Notes: a model not told the origin generated them from the sequence alone. DNA of 36,125 bases from Sedimentitalea xiamensis (GCF_030164465.1 NZ_JASNJE010000039.1:1-36125), one strand, 5' to 3'; positions 7,219-15,244 are shown, counted from the first letter of the stretch. Numbers and translations: made by a program.

Positions 7219-7572
7219 ATGGCTGGCAGCGGCAGTGAAAAAAGACAGCGCCAGAGCATCATCAAGGCGCGCGTTACGGAGCAGCAATTCGAGCTCTTTA
7301 AGGCGCAAGCCGAGGCTGCCGGTCTGTCTATGTCCGCCTTGATCCTTTACGCTCTCCTCGACCAAGCGCCGCTTCGCGCCTCCCGCACGCCGCCTCTGGA
7401 TCGCGAAACAGCCGCCCGCATCCTTGCTGTTCTTGGGCCGATTGCGTGCTCGATGCGGCAAGCCTCGGACTCCGGCGATCTCGAAAAACTGGCCGAGACG
7501 ATCATCGCCGCGCAGCGTGACATTGCTGAAATGCGCACTCTGATCATGTCTGCCTTCGGGAGGACGCCATGA
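7219..7572 (+). CDS. mobC: MobC-like mobilisation accessory protein
   Basis: 117 residues. The N-terminal half matches the plasmid mobilisation MobC/ribbon-helix-helix layout: basic start (SEKRQRQSIIKARVT), then EQQFELFKAQAEAAGLSMSALI, a strand-helix-helix that binds DNA as a dimer. Such proteins bind oriT and help the relaxase open the nick site. The stop overlaps the relaxase start by four bases, the usual arrangement. The ATG at 7219 was chosen; GTG at 7201 is an alternative that adds six residues. It lies directly downstream of the hairpin array. Confidence 0.78.
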   Translation: MAGSGSEKRQRQSIIKARVTEQQFELFKAQAEAAGLSMSALILYALLDQAPLRASRTPPLDRETAARILAVLGPIACSMRQASDSGDLEKLAETIIAAQRDIAEMRTLIMSAFGRTP

Positions 7573-9221
7573 TCCTCAAAGGTAGCTGCCGGACGAACGG
7601 CTCCGATCTCGCGACCCATCTCATGAACGGCTACGACAACGAGCGCGCCGAGCTGGGCGAAGTGCGCGGCACCATTGCCGACGATCTGCACGGCGCGTTC
7701 GCCGAGATCGAGCTCATCGCATCGGGGACACGTGCACAAAAGCCGCTCTTCTCCCTGTCCATAAACCCCCATGAAGCGCTCACGCGCGAGCAGTATTTCG
7801 AGGCGATTGACGCCATCGAAAATAAGCTGGGGTTTGCAGGACAGCCGCGTGCCGTTGTCTTCCACGAGAAGGAAGGCCGCGAGCATTGCCATGTCGTCTG
7901 GTCGCGCATCGATCCAGAGTCGATGAAGGCGATCCCGGACTCGTTCTACAAGGCACGGCTCTGCGACATGGCAGTCGTTCTTGCCGAGAAATTCGGGCAT
8001 GAATTGCCCGAAGGGCTCAAGCAGTGGCGGGACAAGAACCGTGAGCTTGGTGACAAGCTTGAGCCCAGCCTTGCCGAAACCGTCAACGCCAAGAAGACAG
8101 GCATTACGCCCGAGCAGCGGCGCGAAGAGATCACGTCATGCTACGCACAGGCTGATAGTGCCGCGGCCTTTGTGAACGCGCTCGAAGAGAAGGGCTATGT
8201 GCTCGCCAAAGGCGACAGCCGCGCCTTTGTCGTGGTGGATCGCTTCGGTGATGTCCACAGTCTTTCGCGCTACGTGAAGGGCGTCCGCGCGAAGGAAATC
8301 AACGCGCGACTGTCGGCGCTTGACGCCAATGGGCTGCCATCCGTTGACCAGGCCAAAGACCTCGCGAAAGCCCGCCTTGCTGCACAGGAAGAGCGTCTGC
8401 GTGAACAGCAGGACGTGCAGCATGATCATCAGCACGATGATCGTTCCCATGATCGGCGTGACCAGTATGACCAGCAGGATCACCATGGTGATCAGCATGA
8501 CGATCATGATCGTCATCAGCGCAGCATCGATGAAAAGCGCGCAGCAATGGAGCAAGCGCAGCACGCCCGCCGCCTTGAGTTTGTGCAGGCCGAGCAGGAG
8601 TTGTTGACCCGCCATCAGGACGAAAAACTCTCCCTTGATGCTGCACAAATCGCTGAGAGCGGCGGCCTGCTATTCCGCATGAGAGCGCGGGTGGCAGAAC
8701 TGATCGATACCCGTCCGGCGCTGCGCTCGGTGCTTGGTCACATCACCGAGAAAGTCGGGCTTGATCCGCGTGATCGGCATCGCATGGAACAGGAAGCTCT
8801 TGCCCGCCGTCATGGCCGTGAGCGCCTGGCGCTGGCAGGCAAGAAGCGTTCGATGGAAAAGATCGAACAGCGCGAGAATGCTTCGCTTGAGCGCGATCTC
8901 AAGCGCGAGGCGCTGCAAAGAATGCTGCGCCAAGAGCAGCTTCGTGCTGCAGAAAAAGCGCAAGGACTGGAGGTGCGGGAATCATCCGCCGAAGCCGAAT
9001 TCCTGCGCACCGATCCGCGCCTTCTCGAAGAGGGTGCCTTCGGTCGTGAGTTCAATGAAGAAGCTTCTGCTTCTGCCGAAGATACCCAAGGTGAAGAAGG
9101 CGAAGGTGAAGATAACGGCGGGCGGAAGTCGCGCCGCAGCTGGAAGCAGCGCGGTCAGGACAAAGGCCACAAACACGGTCGCGGGCGTGGCAAAGGCTAC
9201 GGCTATCGGCGCGGGGAGTAG
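7569..9221 (+). CDS. Relaxase / mobilisation nuclease
   Basis: 550 residues. The N-terminal domain (1-160) is a relaxase of the VirD2/MobA-like superfamily: a histidine cluster, H99 and EHCHVVWSR with H106 and H108, forms the metal site. A catalytic tyrosine would be near the N-terminus (Y22 is the first candidate), though an unusual nucleophile is possible. The middle (about 275-325) is a His/Asp/Gln-rich linker with repeated HDD, HDR and DHH units. Next come long charged helices (about 325-470), then an acidic patch and an Arg/Gly/Lys-rich tail. It nicks oriT and pilots the strand through the coupling protein. The His-rich segment is unusual and could bind metal. Confidence 0.85.
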   Translation: MILKGSCRTNGSDLATHLMNGYDNERAELGEVRGTIADDLHGAFAEIELIASGTRAQKPLFSLSINPHEALTREQYFEAIDAIENKLGFAGQPRAVVFHEKEGREHCHVVWSRIDPESMKAIPDSFYKARLCDMAVVLAEKFGHELPEGLKQWRDKNRELGDKLEPSLAETVNAKKTGITPEQRREEITSCYAQADSAAAFVNALEEKGYVLAKGDSRAFVVVDRFGDVHSLSRYVKGVRAKEINARLSALDANGLPSVDQAKDLAKARLAAQEERLREQQDVQHDHQHDDRSHDRRDQYDQQDHHGDQHDDHDRHQRSIDEKRAAMEQAQHARRLEFVQAEQELLTRHQDEKLSLDAAQIAESGGLLFRMRARVAELIDTRPALRSVLGHITEKVGLDPRDRHRMEQEALARRHGRERLALAGKKRSMEKIEQRENASLERDLKREALQRMLRQEQLRAAEKAQGLEVRESSAEAEFLRTDPRLLEEGAFGREFNEEASASAEDTQGEEGEGEDNGGRKSRRSWKQRGQDKGHKHGRGRGKGYGYRRGE

Positions 9222-9224
9222 GCG

Positions 9225-9650
9225 CTATTTTCCGGAGAACCAACTGCGCACGGTATGCCAGAGACCGGATGCAGGCGCCACTTCCGCCTCGGGCGCTGCG
9301 GCTTCGGGAGGATTGAAGTATCGCCCCTTTGCGCGCCGATCACTGTCACGGCCTGCGGAGATTGCCTCGTTGCTCATGTCGCCCGCCCATCTGATGTCAT
9401 TGTGCTTGATCCAGTAATGCGAGCGGCAGGGAAAGCTCCAGTTCCCTATGGACGGAGCGAGCGATATCGAGACTCCATCATAACTCATCTTCCAGTCCGT
9501 TGGGCTCAAGGGCGTGACCACTTCCCGACCGCAGCCGCACGCGCATTTATGGATGGCGGTAGCATAATCCATGGCAAGGTAGAGGACGCCGTCTTCGAGG
9601 TTCTCGGGTATTGCTTCCACAAAACGGTGGGTAATCTTCTTAATCGTCAT
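9225..9650 (-). CDS. DUF6527 family protein (ubiquitin-like operon)
   Basis: 141 residues. The protein begins MTIKKITHRFVEAIPENLEDGVLYLA and carries a metal-binding-looking CACGCG motif (about 38-43), a tryptophan-rich stretch and a second cluster, SFPCRSHYWI, as in the DUF6527 family found next to ubiquitin-like and ThiF genes. The tail (WHTVRSWFSGK) is typical too. Its function is unknown; a zinc-binding partner in conjugation or deconjugation is an inference. The ATG at 9650 overlaps the end of the E1 gene by 11 bases, and a TTG at 9653 is an alternative start. It is convergent with the relaxase gene, three bases away. Confidence 0.78.
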   Translation of the reverse strand: MTIKKITHRFVEAIPENLEDGVLYLAMDYATAIHKCACGCGREVVTPLSPTDWKMSYDGVSISLAPSIGNWSFPCRSHYWIKHNDIRWAGDMSNEAISAGRDSDRRAKGRYFNPPEAAAPEAEVAPASGLWHTVRSWFSGK

Positions 9651-10824
9651 CAAACTTGTCCATGTTGCTTATCGTGTTGCCGTCTATCGTATAGTTGCTC
9701 GAATGCTCTCCTTCGTAATCAGCGTAGAAGGTCAGCAGCTTTTTCCACCTTACAACCGCGAACGCTGCATTCAGGGCGTTCAGGTCTGCCACCTGAATGT
9801 TGGTGGCGTAAGCATCATCAATCTGCGCATCGCCCATGCCAACCCGGCGGCGCAGGGGCTCCCTCTGTTCGGTTGTGCTGGTTGTCACACGTAGCACCCC
9901 AACCAGGCTGTCGTCGCCCATCTGTATGCCCATCCCGACATCAATGAAGGGGATGCCCCGAGCTTCAAGTCGTTCGACGACAGGCCGCTTTGCGGCGCCG
10001 GAATCCACGCACAAGAATACGAAATCCATGTCGTCGAGGAGATGCGCATTCGTATCTTCAAGGTAGACGGGGTGCGCCACCATGCCTTTGCGCATGGGTG
10101 CATATTGTGCTGCGAAGTATTCCACCTTCTTGAGACGCTCGCGGAGCGTTTCGAGGCTCGGTGCGCCGGGGCTACGAAATGCGTTGTGCTGCAGAAAGTC
10201 GTCGCCGTCGATCAGGTGCAACTCGCGGATCGGTGTCTTTGCAATCAGATCGAGCACATATGAACCTGTTCCACCCAGGCCGACGATTGCGACCTTATTC
10301 ATAGCCAGCTTTTCCGAAAGTCCGCCGATGCCCGCCCTAGCTGACGCCGTGTCGGTGTAGTTGAAGACCGGGTCGGGTTCATCCGAGTTTGCCACGACAA
10401 AAGTGCGTGCGTCTGCAGCGGGGTCAATCGCGCGTGCGTGCGAGGCGATCATCTCTACGTACGTCGTCATCTTGTGCTGATAGTCTTGGTAGCCTTCCTT
10501 CGGCTTGGCCGAGAACATATGGTCAACGGCTATGCCGCCGCCGAGTGTCTGGCGCTTACTGGAGTGTTTGATGTGAGCGAGTGCCCGACCATCCTTGTCG
10601 CAGGGATGATCGCCTTCGAAATAGACTTTGTGGTCGGTGGGCCTGATCGTTTCATTGCCGTTCATCTGTAGAACGGAAACGAGATGACCCAGCTTCACTT
10701 CGCGCTGTGCGTTCACGTAAGGCACATTGGAAATGACGAGGTGGCCGGCAATGACGGCCACCTCGTACCCTTCGTTTTCGAGCGCCTTCAGGTCGGCGTT
10801 ATGACTTATCAGTTGCCGTGACAT
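9640..10824 (-). CDS. E1-like ThiF adenylyltransferase with N-terminal E2-like region
   Basis: 394 residues. The C-terminal domain (about 175-394) is a ThiF/E1 Rossmann fold: GLGGTGS at 182-188 binds ATP, LIDGDDFLQHNAFRSPG (about 204-220) supplies the acidic and arginine contacts, and FLCVDSGAAKRPVVERL follows. The N-terminal region (1-150) has H65, C75 and a HPCD segment at 73-76 that recalls the E2-like or DUF6791 domain fused to such E1 proteins. The enzyme would adenylate the ubiquitin-like protein encoded just upstream. Only two cysteines are present, C75 and C272, so a thioester carrier would have to be one of these. Its start lies inside the preceding gene (26-base overlap), showing strong coupling. 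Confidence 0.8.
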   Translation of the reverse strand: MSRQLISHNADLKALENEGYEVAVIAGHLVISNVPYVNAQREVKLGHLVSVLQMNGNETIRPTDHKVYFEGDHPCDKDGRALAHIKHSSKRQTLGGGIAVDHMFSAKPKEGYQDYQHKMTTYVEMIASHARAIDPAADARTFVVANSDEPDPVFNYTDTASARAGIGGLSEKLAMNKVAIVGLGGTGSYVLDLIAKTPIRELHLIDGDDFLQHNAFRSPGAPSLETLRERLKKVEYFAAQYAPMRKGMVAHPVYLEDTNAHLLDDMDFVFLCVDSGAAKRPVVERLEARGIPFIDVGMGIQMGDDSLVGVLRVTTSTTEQREPLRRRVGMGDAQIDDAYATNIQVADLNALNAAFAVVRWKKLLTFYADYEGEHSSNYTIDGNTISNMDKFDDD

Positions 10825-11065
10825 TGAAGATCATGCCTTCTTTCAGCTTCACGGTTTCACCTTCGTCCAGCGTGCCTTCGGGCTTGTTGCCCTGACCGCG
10901 CCGGAACGTGATCGTGAAGCAGATGAATTCGCCCGTGGGCGGGTTATCGAAGGCGAGGGCAACCAGATCGCCCTCACCCATTTCTTTGGCCGTGACCGTC
11001 TTTTCGCGGCCGTTCACGATGATCGTGATCTCTTTTTCGGTCTTGTCGATGGTGTCCTTCGCCAT
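10799..11065 (-). CDS. Ubiquitin-like protein, multiubiquitin family (single domain)
   Basis: 88 residues, one beta-grasp domain: strand (EITIIVNGREKTVTAKEM), helix region (EGDLVALAF), then FICFTITFRRG, GTLDEGETVKLKEGMIFNVTATDKS. This is the multiubiquitin family fold found next to E1-like genes. Family members are often two or more fused domains; here there is only one. The C-terminus ends ATDKS without a diglycine, so conjugation would need an unusual tail or the protein may act without conjugation. A good ribosome site (GAAAGGAAAG) precedes the ATG. It is the second gene of the DUF2188-Ubl-E1-DUF6527 operon. Confidence 0.78.
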   Translation of the reverse strand: MAKDTIDKTEKEITIIVNGREKTVTAKEMGEGDLVALAFDNPPTGEFICFTITFRRGQGNKPEGTLDEGETVKLKEGMIFNVTATDKS

Positions 11066-11082
11066 GGCCTTTCCTTTCTGTT

Positions 11083-11316
11083 TCAGCCTTTGGGCGGGAA
11101 CGGGTCGCCGCCGTGGCTATCACTGCTGGCAATCCGTCCGTCGCGGTTGTGGATACGCAGTTCGCTTTGCTGGTTGCGGCTGATTTCCCGGCCGCGGTCG
11201 ATGGCGTTCTGCTTCGTGTCGTGGTGGCTGCTGGCGCGAGATGCGCCGCCGCGCTTCACATCCCAGCCGCCGCCCGGATTCGGTACGACGTGGTGGGTCT
11301 TCGGTCCCTTACTCAT
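11083..11316 (-). CDS. DUF2188 family protein
   Basis: 77 residues starting MSKGPKTHHVVPNPGGGWDVKRGGA. The strand-turn-helix order THHVVP..GGWDVK, then SSHHDTKQNAIDRGREISRNQQSELRIHNRDGRI, matches the small DUF2188 family. The ribosome site AGGAGG at about 11325-11331 fixes this start over the longer frame from 11352. It is the first gene of the ubiquitin-like operon, reading away from the XRE repressor. DUF2188 proteins have no established biochemical role that I can state. Confidence 0.8.
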   Translation of the reverse strand: MSKGPKTHHVVPNPGGGWDVKRGGASRASSHHDTKQNAIDRGREISRNQQSELRIHNRDGRIASSDSHGGDPFPPKG

Positions 11317-11354
11317 GGTTTTCAACCTCCTGTTCGTTAGGGGTGCAGGCAAAA

Positions 11355-11432
11355 AAAGTATGCCTACTCCGAACAGGATATAATGGTTGAAAGTCGGAAG
11401 TCAAGCACGTAAAGTATGTCTATTCCGAACAG
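11355..11432. promoter_or_regulatory. Divergent promoter with two 22-base operator-like repeats
   Basis: Direct repeats at 11355-11376 and 11411-11432 are 22 bases long with only two differences (both C/T), starting 56 bases apart; their core is CCGAACAG preceded by AAAGTATG. Between them is TATAAT (11379-11384) on the plus strand. On the minus strand TTGACT (11404-11399) and TATATC (11382-11377) are 16 bases apart. The site lies between the ubiquitin-like operon and the XRE/ImmA genes, so the XRE protein probably binds both repeats and controls both directions. Confidence 0.72.
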
Positions 11433-11457
11433 CGAAAACGAAGGGAGGCGCTGCCGC

Positions 11458-11778
11458 ATGACAAACAGCCTTGGAGAGAAGATTCGAAGTCTTAGAAAGG
11501 ATCAAAAGCTCACTCTCGATAAACTCGCAGAGAATTCCGGCTCCAGCAAAAGCTACATATGGGAACTGGAAAACAAGAACCCGCCGCGTCCGTCGGCAGA
11601 AAAACTTGCCAAGATCGCCGAAGCCTTGGGTGTTACCATGGAGTACCTGCTGGATGAAAAGCAGGCGATCACCGAAGAAGACGCCGTTGATGCGCAGTTT
11701 TATCGTGAGTATCGGCACATGGACGCCGACACGAAGGAAAAGATCCGAGAAATGGTGAAGCTGTGGGGTAAGTCCTGA
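11458..11778 (+). CDS. XRE-family repressor
   Basis: 106 residues. A helix-turn-helix of the Cro/CI type occupies residues 1-65: LGEKIRSLRKDQKLTLDKLAENSG, then SSKSYIWELENKN as recognition region and LAKIAEALGVTMEYLL. The C-terminal 35 residues form a linker-helix (QFYREYRHMDADTKEKIREMVKLW). The ATG at 11458 was selected for the GGGAGG ribosome site 9 bases upstream; an in-frame ATG at 11416 overlaps the operator repeat. The stop overlaps the ImmA start by one base. In such pairs the metalloprotease removes the repressor after a signal, releasing the controlled operon. Confidence 0.85.
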   Translation: MTNSLGEKIRSLRKDQKLTLDKLAENSGSSKSYIWELENKNPPRPSAEKLAKIAEALGVTMEYLLDEKQAITEEDAVDAQFYREYRHMDADTKEKIREMVKLWGKS

Positions 11779-12689
11779 TGACTACACGGAAGTCGCCGCA
11801 GCGCTGGGCAAACGATTTGACCATTATTTTGAATGCCCGAGGCGGCGACGACCGTTTTCCGGTCAATGTCGAGCAGCTTGCATATGACTACTCACGCCAG
11901 CGCTTTCCTGACGATCCAGTCAGCCTGGTTAAGGGCGCGTCACTGAAAGGCTTTGAGGGTGCTTTGATGAAAGCGCCTCCAGGCGAAAAGGGTTGGGGCA
12001 TATTCTACAACTCGGACACGGCCTCAGCGGGGCGCATCAACTTCACGCTTGCCCACGAGTTCGGGCACTACCTCCTACATAGGCAAGAACATCCTGACGG
12101 CATCCAATGCAGCACTGACGATATGGAGCGATGGGACAGCGAATATCGCAAGATTGAAAAAGAGGCCAACGAGTTCGCTGCCAACTTGCTGATGCCTCTG
12201 GACGACTTCCGCAGGCAAATTGACCCTAGGCGCAAGCCCGATCTGGAGGCCCTTGGAGAATGTGCCGACAGATATGGCGTTTCTCTGATTGCTGCGATTC
12301 TGCGCTGGTTGCAGTACACGGGGCGCCGCGCCGTTCTGGTGAAATCCATCGACGGGTTCATACATTGGGCGTGGTCGAGTGATTCTGCATGGCGGTCAGG
12401 ACTTTACTTCAAGACATCCGGCCGTCCGCCCCTTGAGATTCCATCAAGCTCTGTCCCTGCCACAGGCGAGGGACTCGTAAGGCAGAAGGCGACGGTAGAA
12501 CACGATGCGCGCGTTTGGTTTAAGGAGCCTTGTATTGAGCACGCACTCGTATCTGAAGTTCATGATTTCGCTCTATCACTTCTATTGTTCGGTGATGCGC
12601 CGTCGCGCTTCGAGCTCGCAGAAGAAATCGAGGAAGATAGCTACGACCGTATGCTTAGCCGCACGCCTGGCTCCTCTTGGCTAGGCTAG
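11778..12689 (+). CDS. ImmA/IrrE-family metallopeptidase
   Basis: 303 residues. The zinc-peptidase signature HEFGHYLLH begins at H93 (HEFGH, 93-97), with a following segment KEANEFAANLLMPLDDFRRQ that supplies the downstream acidic ligand typical of this family (DUF955). The C-terminal half is longer than in minimal ImmA proteins and may sense the inducing signal. Coupled by one base to the XRE gene, it is expected to cleave that repressor and so switch on the ubiquitin-like operon opposite. Function is inferred from the family and gene order. Confidence 0.87.
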   Translation: MTTRKSPQRWANDLTIILNARGGDDRFPVNVEQLAYDYSRQRFPDDPVSLVKGASLKGFEGALMKAPPGEKGWGIFYNSDTASAGRINFTLAHEFGHYLLHRQEHPDGIQCSTDDMERWDSEYRKIEKEANEFAANLLMPLDDFRRQIDPRRKPDLEALGECADRYGVSLIAAILRWLQYTGRRAVLVKSIDGFIHWAWSSDSAWRSGLYFKTSGRPPLEIPSSSVPATGEGLVRQKATVEHDARVWFKEPCIEHALVSEVHDFALSLLLFGDAPSRFELAEEIEEDSYDRMLSRTPGSSWLG

Positions 12690-12716
12690 CCCAAACCTGG
12701 GCAAGATCAGCTACTA

Positions 12717-12797
12717 TAGATCACTCTGGCAGTATGATATAATAAAGTAGATCACCTCTTGAAGGTTAGAGTGGAGTGTGATATATTTAAGTATATC
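12717..12797. promoter_or_regulatory. HipBA promoter/operator region
   Basis: Within the 139 bases before hipB: two copies of TAGATCAC (12717-12724 and 12748-12755, 31 bases apart), a TATAAT at 12738-12743, and the palindrome GATATA-N6-TATATC at 12780-12797. HipB-type repressors autoregulate from palindromes in this position. The palindrome is the best operator candidate. Confidence 0.5.
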
Positions 12798-12828
12798 AAG
12801 TTGTTTCCTTGATATGTTTGGATAGATC

Positions 12829-13422
12829 ATGACGAGCTATGAAAGTGAAAAACTGGCGGCAACACTCAAGGCCGCACGCGAGAAGAAGGGGCTTAGTCAG
12901 CGCGCACTAAGCTCTCGTGCAGGCGTGCCGCAGTCGCACATCTCAAAAATCGAGAGCGGAGCGGTCAACCTGACCGTCTCAAGTCTTACGGCTATCGCCA
13001 ATGCCCTTGATCTGGAGCTTGCTCTAGTGCCACGCAAGGCAGCACCTGCTGTTCGGACGATCACGCGTAGCGTTAATGATGTGCCGAAGGCAACTCCCGA
13101 GACGCGCAAAGAGATAGCTAGGCTCGCAAAGCAGGTCGATCACCTGCGGTCACTCGAAATCGACACGCCAGCCGTCGAGACTTTGCAACGTCACTTTCGA
13201 GAGCTTCGTCAGTTCGAAAACCTAATCCGGAATACCGACGCACTGCGCAGCATACGAGAGACGCTCAAAGCTGTAGATGATGCAGGCGGGGTCTCCGCGC
13301 TGCGCGAAGCAACAAATCAGATGAGCAGTTTCAGAAACGCGCTCGCTCATGGCTTGACCGAAGAGAACCGCACGCGCTTACCGCGTCCGGCCTACCGGCT
13401 TGATGGGGGCGATGATGAGTAA
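12829..13422 (+). CDS. hipB: HipB-like antitoxin with C-terminal extension
   Basis: 197 residues. Residues 1-72 are an XRE helix-turn-helix (LKAAREKKGLSQRALSSRAGVPQSHISKIESGAVNLTVSSLTAIANALDLELALV split over helices) of the HipB type. HipB proteins are usually about 90 residues; this one continues with a helical extension of about 110 residues. That extension ends in SFRNALAHGLTE, where R169 and H174 match the R-x4-H pattern of HEPN domains. The stop overlaps hipA by 8 bases. It is expected to bind its own promoter and neutralise HipA; whether the HEPN-like end has any activity is open. Confidence 0.75.
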   Translation: MTSYESEKLAATLKAAREKKGLSQRALSSRAGVPQSHISKIESGAVNLTVSSLTAIANALDLELALVPRKAAPAVRTITRSVNDVPKATPETRKEIARLAKQVDHLRSLEIDTPAVETLQRHFRELRQFENLIRNTDALRSIRETLKAVDDAGGVSALREATNQMSSFRNALAHGLTEENRTRLPRPAYRLDGGDDE

Positions 13423-14647
13423 CGTCTCCGTCCTGAACGTGAATCTATATGGCGAGCCCATAGGCACTCTGACCAATGTCGGCGGTGACCGGACGCTTTT
13501 TGCCTTTACCGACGCATATATCGAGAACGCCAAGAGGCCGACCCTCGGGCTCTCTTTTAAGGATGAGTTCGGTACACTTCAGACCGAGTTTCGTCCATAC
13601 CAGAAGCGGGTGATGCCATTCTTCTCGAACCTTCTCCCCGAAGGCCATCTCCGAAAGTACCTGGCTGAACAAGCGGGTGTGAACCATGAGCGGGAATTCT
13701 ATCTGCTCTGGGCGCTGGGACGTGATCTGCCTGGCGCGATCACAATCACGCCCGCCGATGACGAGCCGTGGCCGCCGGAAGTGGCCGATGGCGCCGATGA
13801 TAATCGTGACGATCATCGCGAAAACGCTTTGCGGTTTTCCCTGGCGGGTGTTCAACTCAAATTTTCTGCCGTGATGGAAGCAAGTGGCGGGTTAACCATC
13901 CCCGCCTCTGGCGTTGGCGGCTCTTGGATCGTGAAGCTGCCTTCGCGTGAATTCGCAGGAGTGCCTGAGAACGAATTCTCAATGATGAGACTGGCAAGCC
14001 TTGTCGGCATGAACGTACCTGCCATTGATCTGATAGGTATCGATGCGATCAAGAACCTGCCCGAAGGGATCGATAAGATCGGCAAGAATGCCTTTGTCAT
14101 TGAGCGCTTTGATCGTCTGTCCGATGGATCGCGCGTGCACATCGAGGATTTTGCACAGGTCTACGGGCTGTATCCCGATGAAAAATACGGCAACGGCAGC
14201 TTTCGGAATATCGCGCAGGTGATTGCCGCTGAAGGAAATGATGCCGACATTATTGAATATGTCAGACGCCTGACCTTCAATATGCTGATCGGTAATGCCG
14301 ATATGCACATGAAGAACTGGTCGTTGATCTATCCTGACAGGCGGTATGTCTCGCTGGCCCCTGCCTATGATTTTGTGGCGACTGTGCCCTATCTTCCGGG
14401 CGATGCAACGAACATGAAGATCAGCCGCGCTAAGGTCTTCTCGGCATTTTCAACCGACGAGCTAACCCATCTGGCGGTGAAAGCCGCGATCCCGAAGAAG
14501 ATGGCGTTGGATGCTGCCAAAGAGACCGTTCAAAGTTTTCAGGAGCATTGGGCGAAGGAAGCATCGCACCTGCCGATGTCTGACGACGTGAGGTCAGCTG
14601 TAGCAGCCCACATGAAGACCGTGCCCATTCTCGATGAGCTGTCTTGA
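13415..14647 (+). CDS. hipA: HipA-family serine/threonine kinase toxin
   Basis: 410 residues. The HipA N-terminal subdomain (VLNVNLYGEPIGTL) is followed by the kinase core: FSLAGVQLKFSA (phosphate-binding region), SWIVKLPS with the ATP-binding lysine, ENEFSMMRLASLVGMNVP, FVIERFDR, then the catalytic NMLIGNADMHMKNWSLIY and the metal-binding LAPAYDFVAT. HipA kinases inactivate aminoacyl-tRNA synthetases by phosphorylation and cause dormancy. The ATG at 13415 was chosen with GGGGGC upstream; ATG at 13412 and 13403 and a TTG at 13400 are alternatives. It is coupled to the antitoxin gene. All key motifs appear intact. Confidence 0.88.
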   Translation: MSNVSVLNVNLYGEPIGTLTNVGGDRTLFAFTDAYIENAKRPTLGLSFKDEFGTLQTEFRPYQKRVMPFFSNLLPEGHLRKYLAEQAGVNHEREFYLLWALGRDLPGAITITPADDEPWPPEVADGADDNRDDHRENALRFSLAGVQLKFSAVMEASGGLTIPASGVGGSWIVKLPSREFAGVPENEFSMMRLASLVGMNVPAIDLIGIDAIKNLPEGIDKIGKNAFVIERFDRLSDGSRVHIEDFAQVYGLYPDEKYGNGSFRNIAQVIAAEGNDADIIEYVRRLTFNMLIGNADMHMKNWSLIYPDRRYVSLAPAYDFVATVPYLPGDATNMKISRAKVFSAFSTDELTHLAVKAAIPKKMALDAAKETVQSFQEHWAKEASHLPMSDDVRSAVAAHMKTVPILDELS

Positions 14648-14879
14648 GGTAAGTGGTTCCTGACTTACCAACAAAGCAGGGCGGGATCGGTGCCTGCATC
14701 TAGGTCGCCGCCGCACCCCCTTCACCGAGTGAGGGGTGACGGACGGCTCCGGCGAAGCAGGGTGAGCGGGAATGTATCAACCAAGAGCCTGTAGCCTAAG
14801 CCAATCTTAGAAAGACCTTCCTGCAAGGCTAGCTGCACGGTAAAGCCATTGGGTAGAAACAGCGTATGAGGCACTCGTA

Positions 14880-15215
14880 GTGGCAAGTCTAGACCTAACC
14901 AAACTCGACATCGACGAACTCAAGCAGCTCCGCGCCGATGTCGATGGAGCAATTAAGGACTTCGAAGCGCGGCGAAAGCGAGAGGCTGTCGCTGCAGCAG
15001 AGGCAATCGCCAGGGAAATGGGTTTTTCACTTAAGGAACTCGTAGGGGAAGCACCTAAGGCCAAGAGGCGCAAAGGAACCGCCCAACCACCAAAGTATGA
15101 GCACCCCGAGACCCCAGAAACCACTTGGACTGGACGGGGGAGAACGCCAGCTTGGATCAAAGAAGGTCTAGCCGCCGGAATGTCGTTGGATGACTTCCTC
15201 ATTGCCCGTCGATAG
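14880..15215 (+). CDS. H-NS family nucleoid-associated protein
   Basis: 111 residues beginning with GTG. The N-terminal coiled coil (LTKLDIDELKQLRADVDGAIKDFEARRKREAVAAAEAIAREMGFSL in two helices) dimerises. The C-terminal part carries the family DNA-binding pattern: PPKYEHPETPETTWTGRGRTPAWIKE, where TGRGR..P.WI contacts AT-rich minor grooves. Such proteins silence foreign AT-rich DNA. It is divergent in composition from the Ssp locus that follows, and it may silence that lower-GC locus; that is inference. The 232 bases before it (14648-14879) hold no supported gene. It ends 29 bases from the convergent sspA stop. Confidence 0.85.
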   Translation: MASLDLTKLDIDELKQLRADVDGAIKDFEARRKREAVAAAEAIAREMGFSLKELVGEAPKAKRRKGTAQPPKYEHPETPETTWTGRGRTPAWIKEGLAAGMSLDDFLIARR

Positions 15216-15244
15216 ACCGTGTGCGTTGACAGTTTCCTTAAAGG

